Below are positions 36,111 to 45,531 of a stretch of DNA of 64,000 nt, in pieces. The notes under the pieces were generated by a model. It did no database searches, had not been told where the DNA came from, and worked only from the letters and a program-made list of their open reading frames with translations. The position numbers were made by a program, and so were the translations under genes. Source of the stretch: Pararoseomonas baculiformis (lineage in GTDB: Bacteria; Pseudomonadota; Alphaproteobacteria; Acetobacterales; Acetobacteraceae); assembly GCF_017813395.1 (NCBI RefSeq), contig NZ_JAGIZB010000001.1, positions 248,001 through 312,000 on the forward strand, written 5' to 3'. The number at the start of each line of letters is the position of its first letter. Position 1 is the first letter of the stretch.

Positions 36111-37421
36111 TCAGGTATGACCAACCCGTAACCCGCCGGGTTGATCGCCGGGAAGCATCTTCCCGTGAATGTCCCTCATCAACTCTGCCAATCGGGAACG
36201 GCAGGCCTCCGCATCGGCCGTGCAGCCGCCCTCCAGCCACCAGCGGCGCGTCTCCGCCAGAAGCCGCCCCATCTCCGGCCCGGGCTTCACGCCCAGGGCG
36301 ATGGCATCCCGGCCCTGCAGGGGGAAGACCGGCACCGGCATGGCGGCGATCCGGGCGCGGAAGCGCTCCCACGCCGCGTCATCCGGCCCCTGCCAGCCCC
36401 AGGCGCGGTTCACCCCCTGGCGCAGCCAGGCCGCATCCAGCAGCCGCTCCGCCGGCTGGTCCGCCAGCAGGCGGCGCAGCGCGTCGTCATCCGGCCCGCC
36501 CGCCGCGATCTCGGGCTGGATAGGCAGGATGTCATGCCCCGCGCGGTAGCGGGCGACCAGGCGCTGCACCTCCTCGTTCGAGGCCTTGAGCCGCCGCGCG
36601 GCCTCGGCCGTGCCATGGGTGAGCAGCGCGTCGAAGCGCAGCATCGGGTCCGCCGGCGCGCCGATCTCCGCCAGCGCCCGCAAATGCTTCGCGGCGCCGA
36701 GGGAGTCCGGCCCGAGGATGGCCGGCAGCACCCCCGTCTCCTGCATCAGCGCCACCGCGCCGGATGGTTCAGGGGCGGCCAGGAGGCGCTTGATCTCCAT
36801 CCACACCCGCTCGACCGAAAGCCGGGAGAGATGCCCGACCGCATCCCGGACGGCCGCCACCGCCGCCGGATCGGGCTCCCCGCGCCCGTAGCGGGCCTGG
36901 AAGCGGAAATAGCGGAGGGCGCGGAGGTGGTCCTCCACCAGACGCGTTGCCGGGTCGCCCACGAAGCGCACCCGCCCCGCCTCCAGATCCGCCAGCCCGC
37001 CGAAATAGTCCCAGAGATCGCCCTCGGCCGAGAGCGAGAGGGCATTGATGGTGAAATCCCGCCGGGCGGCATCCTCCCGCCAGTCGGTGGTCCATTCGAC
37101 CAGGGCGTGGCGACCATCCGTCACCAGGTCCCGCCGCAGGCTGGTCACCTCCACGGGCTGACCATGCAGCACGGCGGTGACCGTGCCATGGGAGAGCCCG
37201 GTTTCATGCACGCGCAGCCCGGCGGCGGTCAAGCGGGCCGCAATCTCCCCGGGCGGAAAGGGCGCGGCCACATCCACATCGGCCACGGGCCGGCAGGCCA
37301 GCGCATCCCGCACCGCGCCACCGACCGCGCGCGCGCCGGGCAGGGTGGCCAGCACGGCGGCCGGCGCCGGATCGGCCAGGAAGGCGGGCGGGGCGATCCG
37401 GGCAATGGGGGGATCGTTCAC
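36111..37421 (-). CDS. cca: CCA tRNA nucleotidyltransferase (class II)
   Basis: A 436-residue enzyme of the poly(A) polymerase/CCA family that adds or repairs the 3' CCA of tRNA without a template. Motifs: ARAVGGAVRDALACRPVADVDVA (the GG and DxD-type metal site), ARRDFTINALSL, GDPATRLVEDHLRALRYFRFQARYG and the neck and body helices after it. It is somewhat longer than E. coli Cca but usual for alphaproteobacteria. Its ATG overlaps the DUF6111 stop (ATGA at 37418-37421). Confidence 0.95.
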   Translation of the reverse strand: MNDPPIARIAPPAFLADPAPAAVLATLPGARAVGGAVRDALACRPVADVDVAAPFPPGEIAARLTAAGLRVHETGLSHGTVTAVLHGQPVEVTSLRRDLVTDGRHALVEWTTDWREDAARRDFTINALSLSAEGDLWDYFGGLADLEAGRVRFVGDPATRLVEDHLRALRYFRFQARYGRGEPDPAAVAAVRDAVGHLSRLSVERVWMEIKRLLAAPEPSGAVALMQETGVLPAILGPDSLGAAKHLRALAEIGAPADPMLRFDALLTHGTAEAARRLKASNEEVQRLVARYRAGHDILPIQPEIAAGGPDDDALRRLLADQPAERLLDAAWLRQGVNRAWGWQGPDDAAWERFRARIAAMPVPVFPLQGRDAIALGVKPGPEMGRLLAETRRWWLEGGCTADAEACRSRLAELMRDIHGKMLPGDQPGGLRVGHT

Positions 37422-37735
37422 CGGGGTTGTGCCCCCTGATGCGGCGGGGGCGGGGCGGGCAGCGGTGCCGGCGGCCAGGCGCCAGGCCGGCGGGAGGGTT
37501 CCACATGGCCGGGCACGATCCCATCCGCCGTCACGCGTGGCGGCACATAGGCCGCCTTGGGGTCCATCCCGCGCGCAAGCCCGTACCAGACCGCCCCGCC
37601 GATCGCGATCACCAGCCCCAGCAGGGCCAGCGCGATCAGATGCGCCGCCACCGCCCGGCCGGGATTCAGGCGCAGCCAGAGCGCGTAGAGGGCGAAGGGC
37701 GAGAGGAAGAGGACCGCCTCGATGAGATAGGGCAT
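37418..37735 (-). CDS. DUF6111-like small membrane protein
   Basis: A 105-residue protein with two membrane spans (MPYLIEAVLFLSPFALYALWLRL and AAHLIALALLGLVIAIGGAVWYGL) and a Pro-rich cytoplasmic tail that includes AYVPPRVTADGIVPGHVEP. The layout matches DUF6111, a small alphaproteobacterial family regularly found in front of cca. Function unknown. The ATG at 37733-37735 is chosen over an in-frame ATG eight codons earlier because the hydrophobic span starts right away. Coupled to cca by a four-base overlap. Confidence 0.82.
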   Translation of the reverse strand: MPYLIEAVLFLSPFALYALWLRLNPGRAVAAHLIALALLGLVIAIGGAVWYGLARGMDPKAAYVPPRVTADGIVPGHVEPSRRPGAWPPAPLPAPPPPHQGAQPR

Positions 37736-37862
37736 GCCCGGCCTATATGCCGCCGGCATGGCCCCGCCGGTAGGGGCGACCAATGCCGTGGCGGCAGGGC
37801 GGGATGGCTTGACCACCCTCCCCTCCCCGACGAAGACGGCGCGCCCCGCAAGACAGCCGAGC

Positions 37863-39476
37863 ATGACACCCATCCCCAGGACCGCGACGCTCCGCCACCC
37901 CGCAACGCGGCTCCTTCTCTGCCTGGCGGTCGCGGGCATCGCCTCCGTCCTGCGCGGGCAGGACCGGAACTGGGACCTGCTGAATTATCATCTCTACGCG
38001 CCCTTCGCCCTGCTGGAGGGGCGGCTGGGCACCGACCTCATGCCCGCGGGGATCCAGAGCGGCTTCAATCCGCTGATCGACCTTCCCTATTATCTCCTGG
38101 CCGTGTCCTGGCTGCCGGAATGGCCGCGGCTGGTGGCCTTCCTTGCCGGGTTGCCCTTCGGGCTGCTCGCCTTCCTCGTCTTCGAGCTTTGCGCCAGCTT
38201 CCTGCGCGGCCTGGCCCATGGCGGGGAGCCGCTTCCAACAAACCCGGCCGCCGCGGCCGGCATCGCCATGCTGTTCGGAATGTCCGGCAGCACGGTCTGG
38301 TCGGAAATCGGGACCACCTATGGGGACATTCCCATCGCGGTGCTGGTCGCCGGTGGCCTTCTCGGCCCCTTCCGTGCGCTGGAAACCCCGCCCCGCCCAG
38401 GGCGCTGGGCGGGCTTTGCCCTGCTGGCGGGGCTCTGCCTGGGCTTCGCCGCCGCGCTGAAGCTGACCGCGGCCCTCTTCGCCCCCGCCCTCACCCTTGC
38501 CCTGGTCGCCGCGGCCTTCTCGGCCGGCATGGGCTGGCGAAACGCCCTGGCGGGTGGCCTGTGCTTCTGCCTGGGCTGGGCCATCGCCTTCGCGGCGGGC
38601 TGGGGCTGGTGGGGCTGGGCCATGTGGCAGCGCTTCGGCAACCCGGTCCACCCGCTGATGAACCACATCTTCCAGTCGCCCTGGGCACCCCTCGAGTCCG
38701 GCGAGGACAGGCGCTTCCTTCCCCGCAGCGCGCTGGAAGCGATGGCCTATCCCTTCTTCTGGCTGCGCGGCCGCCCCTTCGTGGTGGCCGAGACCGGCGT
38801 GGCCGATCCGCGCTTCGCCCTGGCCTGGCTGGCGGTGCTGGCTGTCCTGCTGCGCGCCGCCTGGGCCTGGCTGTCGCGCCGCCCCTGGTGGCTTCCGCCC
38901 GGCACCGTGCTGCTCCTGGCCTTCGCCACCATCGCCTTCGCGCTCTGGGAGGCCCAGTTCTCCATCCTGCGCTACATCCTGGTGCTGGAAGCCCTTACCG
39001 GCCTGGTCCTGCTCGCCACCGCCATGGCCCTGGGCCAGGCGCGCTGGCGGCACTTCCTGCCCGCCTTCCTTGGCCTCGCCGTGCTCGTCACGGCGGTTTC
39101 GGAGAAGCAGAACTGGGGCCGCCTGCGCCAGTACGGCCAGCGCGTGGTGGAGTTGGAGGCGCCAGTCCTGCCCGACAACGCCGTGGTGGCCACCACGAAC
39201 CATCCCATGGCCTTCGTCCTGCCCCTGCTTCGAGGGAAGGACCCGGTCTATGTCGGGCTCGTGGGCCTCACCCCCGGAACCCGCCAATGGGAGGAAACAC
39301 GCAGGCTCCTGCATTCCGGGCGGCCCATCCTGCTGCTGATGGACCCGACCCAGCCGGAACGGGCCGCCGACCCCGGCGCCTTCGGGCTGGTGGTGGATAG
39401 CGGCGCCTGCGCGGCCGTCCGTTCAAATCTGCGGAGTGGTTTGTTGCTCTGCCGGGCAAGCGCTGCTCCCGGGTAG
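37863..39476 (+). CDS. Polytopic membrane protein, GT-C glycosyltransferase-like
   Basis: A 537-residue protein with about 11 membrane spans. The first outer loop carries the conserved-looking block RNWDLLNYHLYAPFALLEGR, then DLMPAGIQSGFNPLIDLPYYLL, which places acidic and Asn/His residues where GT-C enzymes bind polyprenyl-phosphate sugars; the C-terminal region after about residue 430 is soluble (DNAVVATTNHPMAFVLPLLRG). GT-C function is inference. The ATG at 37863 gives MTPIPRTATLRHPATRLLLCL; upstream in-frame starts would overlap the DUF6111 gene region. Its orientation is opposite to the flanking DUF6111/cca and CoA-Nudix/DUF1285 genes. Confidence 0.75.
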   Translation: MTPIPRTATLRHPATRLLLCLAVAGIASVLRGQDRNWDLLNYHLYAPFALLEGRLGTDLMPAGIQSGFNPLIDLPYYLLAVSWLPEWPRLVAFLAGLPFGLLAFLVFELCASFLRGLAHGGEPLPTNPAAAAGIAMLFGMSGSTVWSEIGTTYGDIPIAVLVAGGLLGPFRALETPPRPGRWAGFALLAGLCLGFAAALKLTAALFAPALTLALVAAAFSAGMGWRNALAGGLCFCLGWAIAFAAGWGWWGWAMWQRFGNPVHPLMNHIFQSPWAPLESGEDRRFLPRSALEAMAYPFFWLRGRPFVVAETGVADPRFALAWLAVLAVLLRAAWAWLSRRPWWLPPGTVLLLAFATIAFALWEAQFSILRYILVLEALTGLVLLATAMALGQARWRHFLPAFLGLAVLVTAVSEKQNWGRLRQYGQRVVELEAPVLPDNAVVATTNHPMAFVLPLLRGKDPVYVGLVGLTPGTRQWEETRRLLHSGRPILLLMDPTQPERAADPGAFGLVVDSGACAAVRSNLRSGLLLCRASAAPG

Positions 39477-39541
39477 GGCTGGCAGCTTCCGGGGCGAGCT
39501 TGCTCCGGCGGGTGCCTCTGGGGCAGCCAGCGCCTGGCGGA

Positions 39542-40147
39542 TCAGTCCCGCAGCGCCAGGGCCAGGCTCCGCAGCATCGCGGCAGTGGCGCCCCAGATGG
39601 TCTGGGTTTCGTGCGGCCATTGCCAGTACTCGCGGTTCCGCCCGCCGAACACGCCGCTGCGCCTTTCGGGTGCGGCGGGGTCCAGCAGCCGGGCCAGCGG
39701 GTACTCGAACACCTCCGCCACCTCGGCGGGCGCGGGGGTGAGGGTGACGGGGGGGTCCAGCAGGGCCACCACGGGGATCACATGGAAGCCAGTGCCGGTG
39801 ACCATGGCGGGCAGGCGGCCGGCGATGCGGGGCAGGCGGGGGTCGAGGCCAACCTCTTCCGCCGCCTCGCGCAGGGCGGCGGACTCCGGGGTTTCGCCGG
39901 GCTCGATCCGGCCCCCGGGGAAGGCGACCTGACCGGCATGGGCGGACAGCGTGGCGGCACGGAGCGTGAGCAGGATGCCCGGCGCCTCATGCAGCAGGAT
40001 CGGCACCAGCACGGCGGAGCGGCGGGCGCCTTCCGGGGGCTGCACATCCGCCGCGGCGCGGGCGAGGCGTTTGGGGTCGGCGAGGCGCTCCTCCACCTCG
40101 GCAGGGCCGAGGGAGGGCGGGAGAAACGCCGGAAGGCTGTCGGTCAC
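39542..40147 (-). CDS. CoA pyrophosphatase-type Nudix hydrolase
   Basis: A 201-residue Nudix enzyme of the CoA-diphosphatase group, which cuts CoA into phosphopantetheine and 3',5'-ADP. The CoA-specific signature LLTLRAATLSAHAGQVAFPGG leads into a complete Nudix box GGRIEPGETPESAALREAAEEVGL. Its ATG overlaps the DUF1285 stop (ATGA at 40144-40147). In many alphaproteobacteria DUF1285, this enzyme and cca form one operon; here the cca part is separated by an opposite-strand gene. Confidence 0.93.
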   Translation of the reverse strand: MTDSLPAFLPPSLGPAEVEERLADPKRLARAAADVQPPEGARRSAVLVPILLHEAPGILLTLRAATLSAHAGQVAFPGGRIEPGETPESAALREAAEEVGLDPRLPRIAGRLPAMVTGTGFHVIPVVALLDPPVTLTPAPAEVAEVFEYPLARLLDPAAPERRSGVFGGRNREYWQWPHETQTIWGATAAMLRSLALALRD

Positions 40148-40791
40148 GCCAGCTCGTCGTCGAATTCCTCGACGGGATCATCATCCTCGGCGGGGCTGTC
40201 GTCGATGATGAAGAACACGCCCTGGCTCCAGACACCCATCACCTCGCGCCCATCCACCGTCTCGGGCTGGGCGAGGGCGACGAGCTCGTAAAACACGGGG
40301 CGGCTGATCCGGGCCTCCAGCCCGGGGCGGACCGTGACATAAGGGCGGGGTTCACGGGTGATGGGGTCGATCTCCACCCGGATCGGATGGTTCTCGTCGG
40401 CGCTCACCAACTCGCCGATATTGGTCCGGAAGGTGAGGCACTGCCGGGCGGCACGCTTGCGGTCCCCGGCGTCGCAGGCGCCTTCGCCGCAGCAATGGCC
40501 CCAGTTCAGCTCCACCGCCACGAAGGGCGCGTCCTCCACCTCGATCCGGCCGCGTTCGACAGGGGTTTCAAGCCAGTAGCTGCCATCCGCCTCCCGCTTC
40601 AGCACGGAGGCGAAGAGGCAGACCAGCTCCTTCCGGCCGATCGGGCTGCCCTGGTAGTACCAGGTGCCGTCGCGGGCGATCCGCATGTGAAAGTCGCCGC
40701 AAATGGTGCGGGGCTGGCGCACCACATTCCCGGTCATCAAGGGCAAAACTGGTTTCCCGCCGTCTGTAACGTCATGCATCCCCAGCGCCAT
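40144..40791 (-). CDS. DUF1285 domain-containing protein
   Basis: A 215-residue cytoplasmic protein. The core CGDFHMRIARDGTWYYQGSPIGRKELVCLFASVLKREADGSYWLETPVERGRI is the DUF1285 signature; the family has a two-domain fold of unknown function. The C-terminus is acidic (DDSPAEDDDPVEEFDDELA). A Cys-rich insert (HCCGEGACDAGDRKRAARQC) in the middle is unusual and could bind metal or form disulfides. The ATG at 40789-40791 is used; MHDV, four codons on, is an alternative. Divergent from the MoxR gene. Confidence 0.88.
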   Translation of the reverse strand: MALGMHDVTDGGKPVLPLMTGNVVRQPRTICGDFHMRIARDGTWYYQGSPIGRKELVCLFASVLKREADGSYWLETPVERGRIEVEDAPFVAVELNWGHCCGEGACDAGDRKRAARQCLTFRTNIGELVSADENHPIRVEIDPITREPRPYVTVRPGLEARISRPVFYELVALAQPETVDGREVMGVWSQGVFFIIDDSPAEDDDPVEEFDDELA

Positions 40792-40912
40792 GTGACTTCC
40801 TCCGCGCCATCGAAGAGCCCTACCCTCGCCGATCATCCAACACGCCTCCATTTGTGGGGAGGCAGGTGCCGGTCCGGGTGTTACCCACCGGCAATATGGA
40901 AAGGGGCCACGC

Positions 40913-41921
<1,009 letters not shown>

Positions 41922-41929
<8 letters not shown>

Positions 41930-42797
41930 GCGCGGCGCCGCGGGCGCGCCGCTCCCCCTTCGCGCGGAACTCGCCGCCGCACGGCTTCCGCCCCTGGTGG
42001 TTGCCGCCGAGCGCGTGGCCGCGACGGTGATGCAGGGCGTGCATGGCCGCCGCCGCTCCGGCCAGGGCGACGCCTTCTGGCAGTTCCGCCCCTATCTGCC
42101 CGGCGACGACGCGGCGCGCGTGGACTGGCGGCAAAGCGCGAAATCGGACCGCCTCTATTTGCGCGAGACGGAATGGGAATCCGCGCAGACCGTCGCGCTG
42201 TGGCGGGATTCATCGCCGGGCATGGACTGGTCCGGTGCGACGACGCGCCCGACGAAGAAGGAACGCGCGGAACTCCTGCTGCTCGCCCTTTCCTCCTTGC
42301 TGCTTCGCGGCGGGGAGCGGGTGCGGCTGCTCGGCGGCGGGCGCGGATTATCCGGGCGCGGCGCGCTGCCCGCCCTGGCCATGCGGATGGATGCGCAATC
42401 CGGCCCGCCGGCGGATGAGGCGCTGCCGCGCCACGCGCGCGGCGTGCTGTTCAGCGATTTTCTCGCCCCCCTCCCGGAGTTGCGCGAGCGGCTGGCGCCA
42501 CTGGCCGCCGCCGGCATGCGCGGCACGCTGGTTGCCCTGCATGATCCGGCGGAGGAGACGCTGCCCTATGGCGGGCGCGTGCGCTTCGAGCCGCTGGATG
42601 GTGGCGAGGCGGCGCTGGTGCCGCGCGTGGAAGGCATCCGCGCACTTTATGAGGAACGCATGGCCGCGCATCGCGCCGGGCTTGCGGCGCTGGCCGCCTC
42701 TCTCGGCTTCCGCCTGCTGTCGCATCGCACCGACCATCCGCCGGAAGCCGCGTTGATGGCCCTGTGGCAGGCGCTGGCGCCGCAGGGGGCGCGATGA
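41922..42797 (+). CDS. DUF58 domain-containing protein
   Basis: A 291-residue protein whose signature block GRRRSGQGDAFWQFRPYLPGDDAARVDWRQSAKSDRLYLRE marks DUF58, a vWA-related partner of MoxR ATPases. The following region LWRDSSPGMDW corresponds to the vWA metal site (D-S-S rather than the full D-x-S-x-S). The start is a TTG at 41922 that overlaps the MoxR stop by eight bases; the N-terminal 30 residues lack a membrane span, so it should be cytoplasmic and membrane-associated through partners. Confidence 0.92.
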
Positions 42798-42828
42798 CGC
42801 GCGTTCCGGCGGCGAAGGAGGATTTCTG

Positions 42829-45531
42829 ATGGGCGCCCTGTCCTTCGCCGCGCCCTGGCTGCTGGTCGCGCTGGCCGCGCTGCCCGCGCTCTACTGGCTG
42901 CTGCGGGTCACGCCCCCCACGCCCCGGCGGCAATCCTTCCCGCCCGCGCGCTTCCTGCGCGACCTGCCCGCGGTGGAGGAGACGCCGGCGCGCACGCCCT
43001 GGTGGCTGCTGCTGCTGCGGCTGGTGGCGGCGGCGCTGATCATCCTCGGCCTCGCGCGGCCTGTCTGGAACGCGGCGCAGGGCGAGGCGGCGGACGCGCC
43101 GTTGCTGGTGGTGGTGGATGATGGATGGGCATCCGCCACTGATTGGCCGGACCGCATGGCGGCGGCCGGCGCGGCGCTGGATGCCGCCGCGCGCAGCGGC
43201 CGCCGCGTGGCGCTGCTGGCCACGGCGCCTTCGGCCACCGGGGAAGCCCCGCGCCCCACGGCCTGGATGCCGGCCGAGGAAGCGCGCGCGCGCCTGGCCG
43301 CGCTGCGCCCGCTTCCCTGGGCGCCCGACCGGGCCGCGGCCCTGGCCGCGCTGCGTTCCTGGCGGAACGAGGCCTTTGCGAGCCTCTATGTGATGGATGG
43401 CCTCTCCCATGGCGGGGATGACGGCTCCGCGCTGATGGCGGCGCTGGGTGACGAGGGTTCCCTTCAGGTGGCACGCGGCGTGCCGGGCGGGGCGCGCGTG
43501 CTGGCGCCGCCGCGGGCGGAGGCGGACCGCCTGGCGCTGCAGATCCGCCGCGCACCGGGCGGCCCGGCGGCCGAGGCGGCCGTGCTGGCGATGACGCCGG
43601 ATGGCCGCACCCTCGGCCGCGCCGTGCTGCCGCTTCCCGCCGGTGCCACCAGCGCGGAAGGCGCGCTGGAACTGCCCGTGGAGATCCGCAACAGCATCAC
43701 CCAGCTGGTGCTGGAGGGCGATGCGCCCGGCGCCGCCGGCGTGATGCTGCTGGACGAGCGCTTCCGCCGCCGCCCCGTGGGGCTTCTGGCCGCGCAGGAG
43801 GAAGCCGCCGATACGCCGCTGACCGGCGCGCTCTACTACCTGGACCGCGCCCTCTCCCCCACCGCCGAGATCCGGCGCGGAACGCTGGAGCAGCTTCTCT
43901 CCCGCCGGCTGGCCGTGCTGGTGCTGGCGGACCGCCCGCTGGCCGAGGGGGCGGAGACCCAGGCCGTCGCGCGCTTCGTGGAACAGGGCGGGCTGCTGCT
44001 GCGCTTCGCCGGGCCGCGCCTGGCCGAGCGCGGGGATTCCCTGCTGCCGGTGCCGCTGCGCGCCGGGGAGCGGGCGCTGGGCAGCGCGCTGTCCTGGGAG
44101 CGGCCGCAGAACCTGGCCCCCTTCGCCGAGAACAGCCCCTTCGCCGGCCTGACCCCGCCGGCCGAGGTGACGGTGAGCACCCAGGTGCTGGCGGAGCCGG
44201 TGCCGCGGCTGGCGGAGCGGAGCTGGGCGCGGCTGGCGGATGGCACGCCGCTCGTCACCTTCGAAAATCGCGGCCAGGGCAGGATCGTGCTGTTCCATGT
44301 CACGGCCAATGCGGATTGGTCGGACCTGCCGCTATCGGGCCTGTATATCGACATGCTCCGGCGGATCGTCGCGCTCTCCTCCGGCGTGGTGGGCAGCGAG
44401 GGCGAGGCGCCGCTCGCCCCGCTGGAGACGCTGGACGGCTTCGGCCGCCTTGGCGCGCCGCCGCCCGCCGCCGGCCCGATCCAGGCGGCGCGGCTGGATG
44501 CCACCTCCCCCGGCCCGCGCCATCCGCCGGGCTGGTACGGCACCCCCGGCGAGGGCGGGGAGCGGCGCGCGCTGAACCTTTCCGCCCACCTGCCGGAACT
44601 GCTTCCCGCTGCCCCCAGCCCATCCGGCGCGCGGGAGACGCGGATCGGCGGCGTGCCGGCGGAGCGGGACCTCGGCCCCTGGCTGCTGGCCGCGGCGCTG
44701 CTGCTTCTGGCCGCGGATCTGCTGCTCTCCTTGCAGAGCCGCGGCCTGGGGCTGCGCGCGCGCGCCGCGGTGGTCGCCCTCGTGCTGCTGCTGCCCGCCC
44801 CCGCCCCGGCCCAGCCGGGCCTGCCCGAAGGCGCGGCGGCGCTGGCCACGCGGCTGGCCTATGTCGTCACCGGCAATCCGCAGGCGGACGAGGTATCCCG
44901 CCAGGGGCTGGTGGGGCTCTCGGACTATGTGAACCGCCGCACCGCAGCCGGGCTGGCCGAGCCCGTGGCGCTGCGCCCGGGACAGGACGACCTCTCCTTC
45001 TACCCGCTGCTCTACTGGGTGGTGCTACCCGACGCAGCGGACCCCTCCGGGGAGGCCGTCGCGGCGCTGAACGCCTTCATGCGCAACGGCGGCATCATCC
45101 TCTTCGACACGCGCAACGAGGGTTCCGGCGAGGGCGTCTCGCTCGGCGCCGATGCCGCGCTGCGGCGGCTGACACGGAACCTGCAGGTGCCGCCTCTCGC
45201 CACGGTGCCGGAAGACCATGTGCTGAAGCGCGCCTTCTACCTGCTGCCCGACCTGCCCGGCCGGTATGCCGGCGGCCCGGTCTGGGTGGCGCGGGACACG
45301 GACCGGGCGAATGACAGCGTCTCGCCCGTTATCGTCGGCGGGCATGACTGGGCCTCGGCCTGGGCCGTGGATGCGCGCGGGAACAACCCGTACGCGGTCA
45401 TGCCCGGGGGCGCGCGGCAGCGGACCCTGGCCTACCGCTTCGGCGTGAACCTCGTGATCTACGCGCTGACCGGCAACTACAAGGGTGACCAGGTGCATGT
45501 GCCGGCCATCCTGGAGCGCCTGGGGAACTGA
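42829..45531 (+). CDS. BatA/DUF4159 membrane protein
   Basis: A 900-residue membrane protein. The N-terminus (MGALSFAAPWLLVALAALPALYWLLRVTPPTPRRQSFPPARFL, then a second span near residues 58-77) is the BatA-type anchor. A vWA-like region begins LLVVVDDGWASATDW, with the metal-site motif degenerate (D-D-G-W). Near residues 618-665 there are two more spans, then DUF4159 (about 671-890), starting LATRLAYVVTGNPQADE and including FYPLLYWVVLPDA and GGIILFDTRNEG, a flavodoxin-like domain seen in alphaproteobacterial Bat-type operons. Its stop overlaps the next start (TGATG). Confidence 0.9.
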   Translation: MGALSFAAPWLLVALAALPALYWLLRVTPPTPRRQSFPPARFLRDLPAVEETPARTPWWLLLLRLVAAALIILGLARPVWNAAQGEAADAPLLVVVDDGWASATDWPDRMAAAGAALDAAARSGRRVALLATAPSATGEAPRPTAWMPAEEARARLAALRPLPWAPDRAAALAALRSWRNEAFASLYVMDGLSHGGDDGSALMAALGDEGSLQVARGVPGGARVLAPPRAEADRLALQIRRAPGGPAAEAAVLAMTPDGRTLGRAVLPLPAGATSAEGALELPVEIRNSITQLVLEGDAPGAAGVMLLDERFRRRPVGLLAAQEEAADTPLTGALYYLDRALSPTAEIRRGTLEQLLSRRLAVLVLADRPLAEGAETQAVARFVEQGGLLLRFAGPRLAERGDSLLPVPLRAGERALGSALSWERPQNLAPFAENSPFAGLTPPAEVTVSTQVLAEPVPRLAERSWARLADGTPLVTFENRGQGRIVLFHVTANADWSDLPLSGLYIDMLRRIVALSSGVVGSEGEAPLAPLETLDGFGRLGAPPPAAGPIQAARLDATSPGPRHPPGWYGTPGEGGERRALNLSAHLPELLPAAPSPSGARETRIGGVPAERDLGPWLLAAALLLLAADLLLSLQSRGLGLRARAAVVALVLLLPAPAPAQPGLPEGAAALATRLAYVVTGNPQADEVSRQGLVGLSDYVNRRTAAGLAEPVALRPGQDDLSFYPLLYWVVLPDAADPSGEAVAALNAFMRNGGIILFDTRNEGSGEGVSLGADAALRRLTRNLQVPPLATVPEDHVLKRAFYLLPDLPGRYAGGPVWVARDTDRANDSVSPVIVGGHDWASAWAVDARGNNPYAVMPGGARQRTLAYRFGVNLVIYALTGNYKGDQVHVPAILERLGN

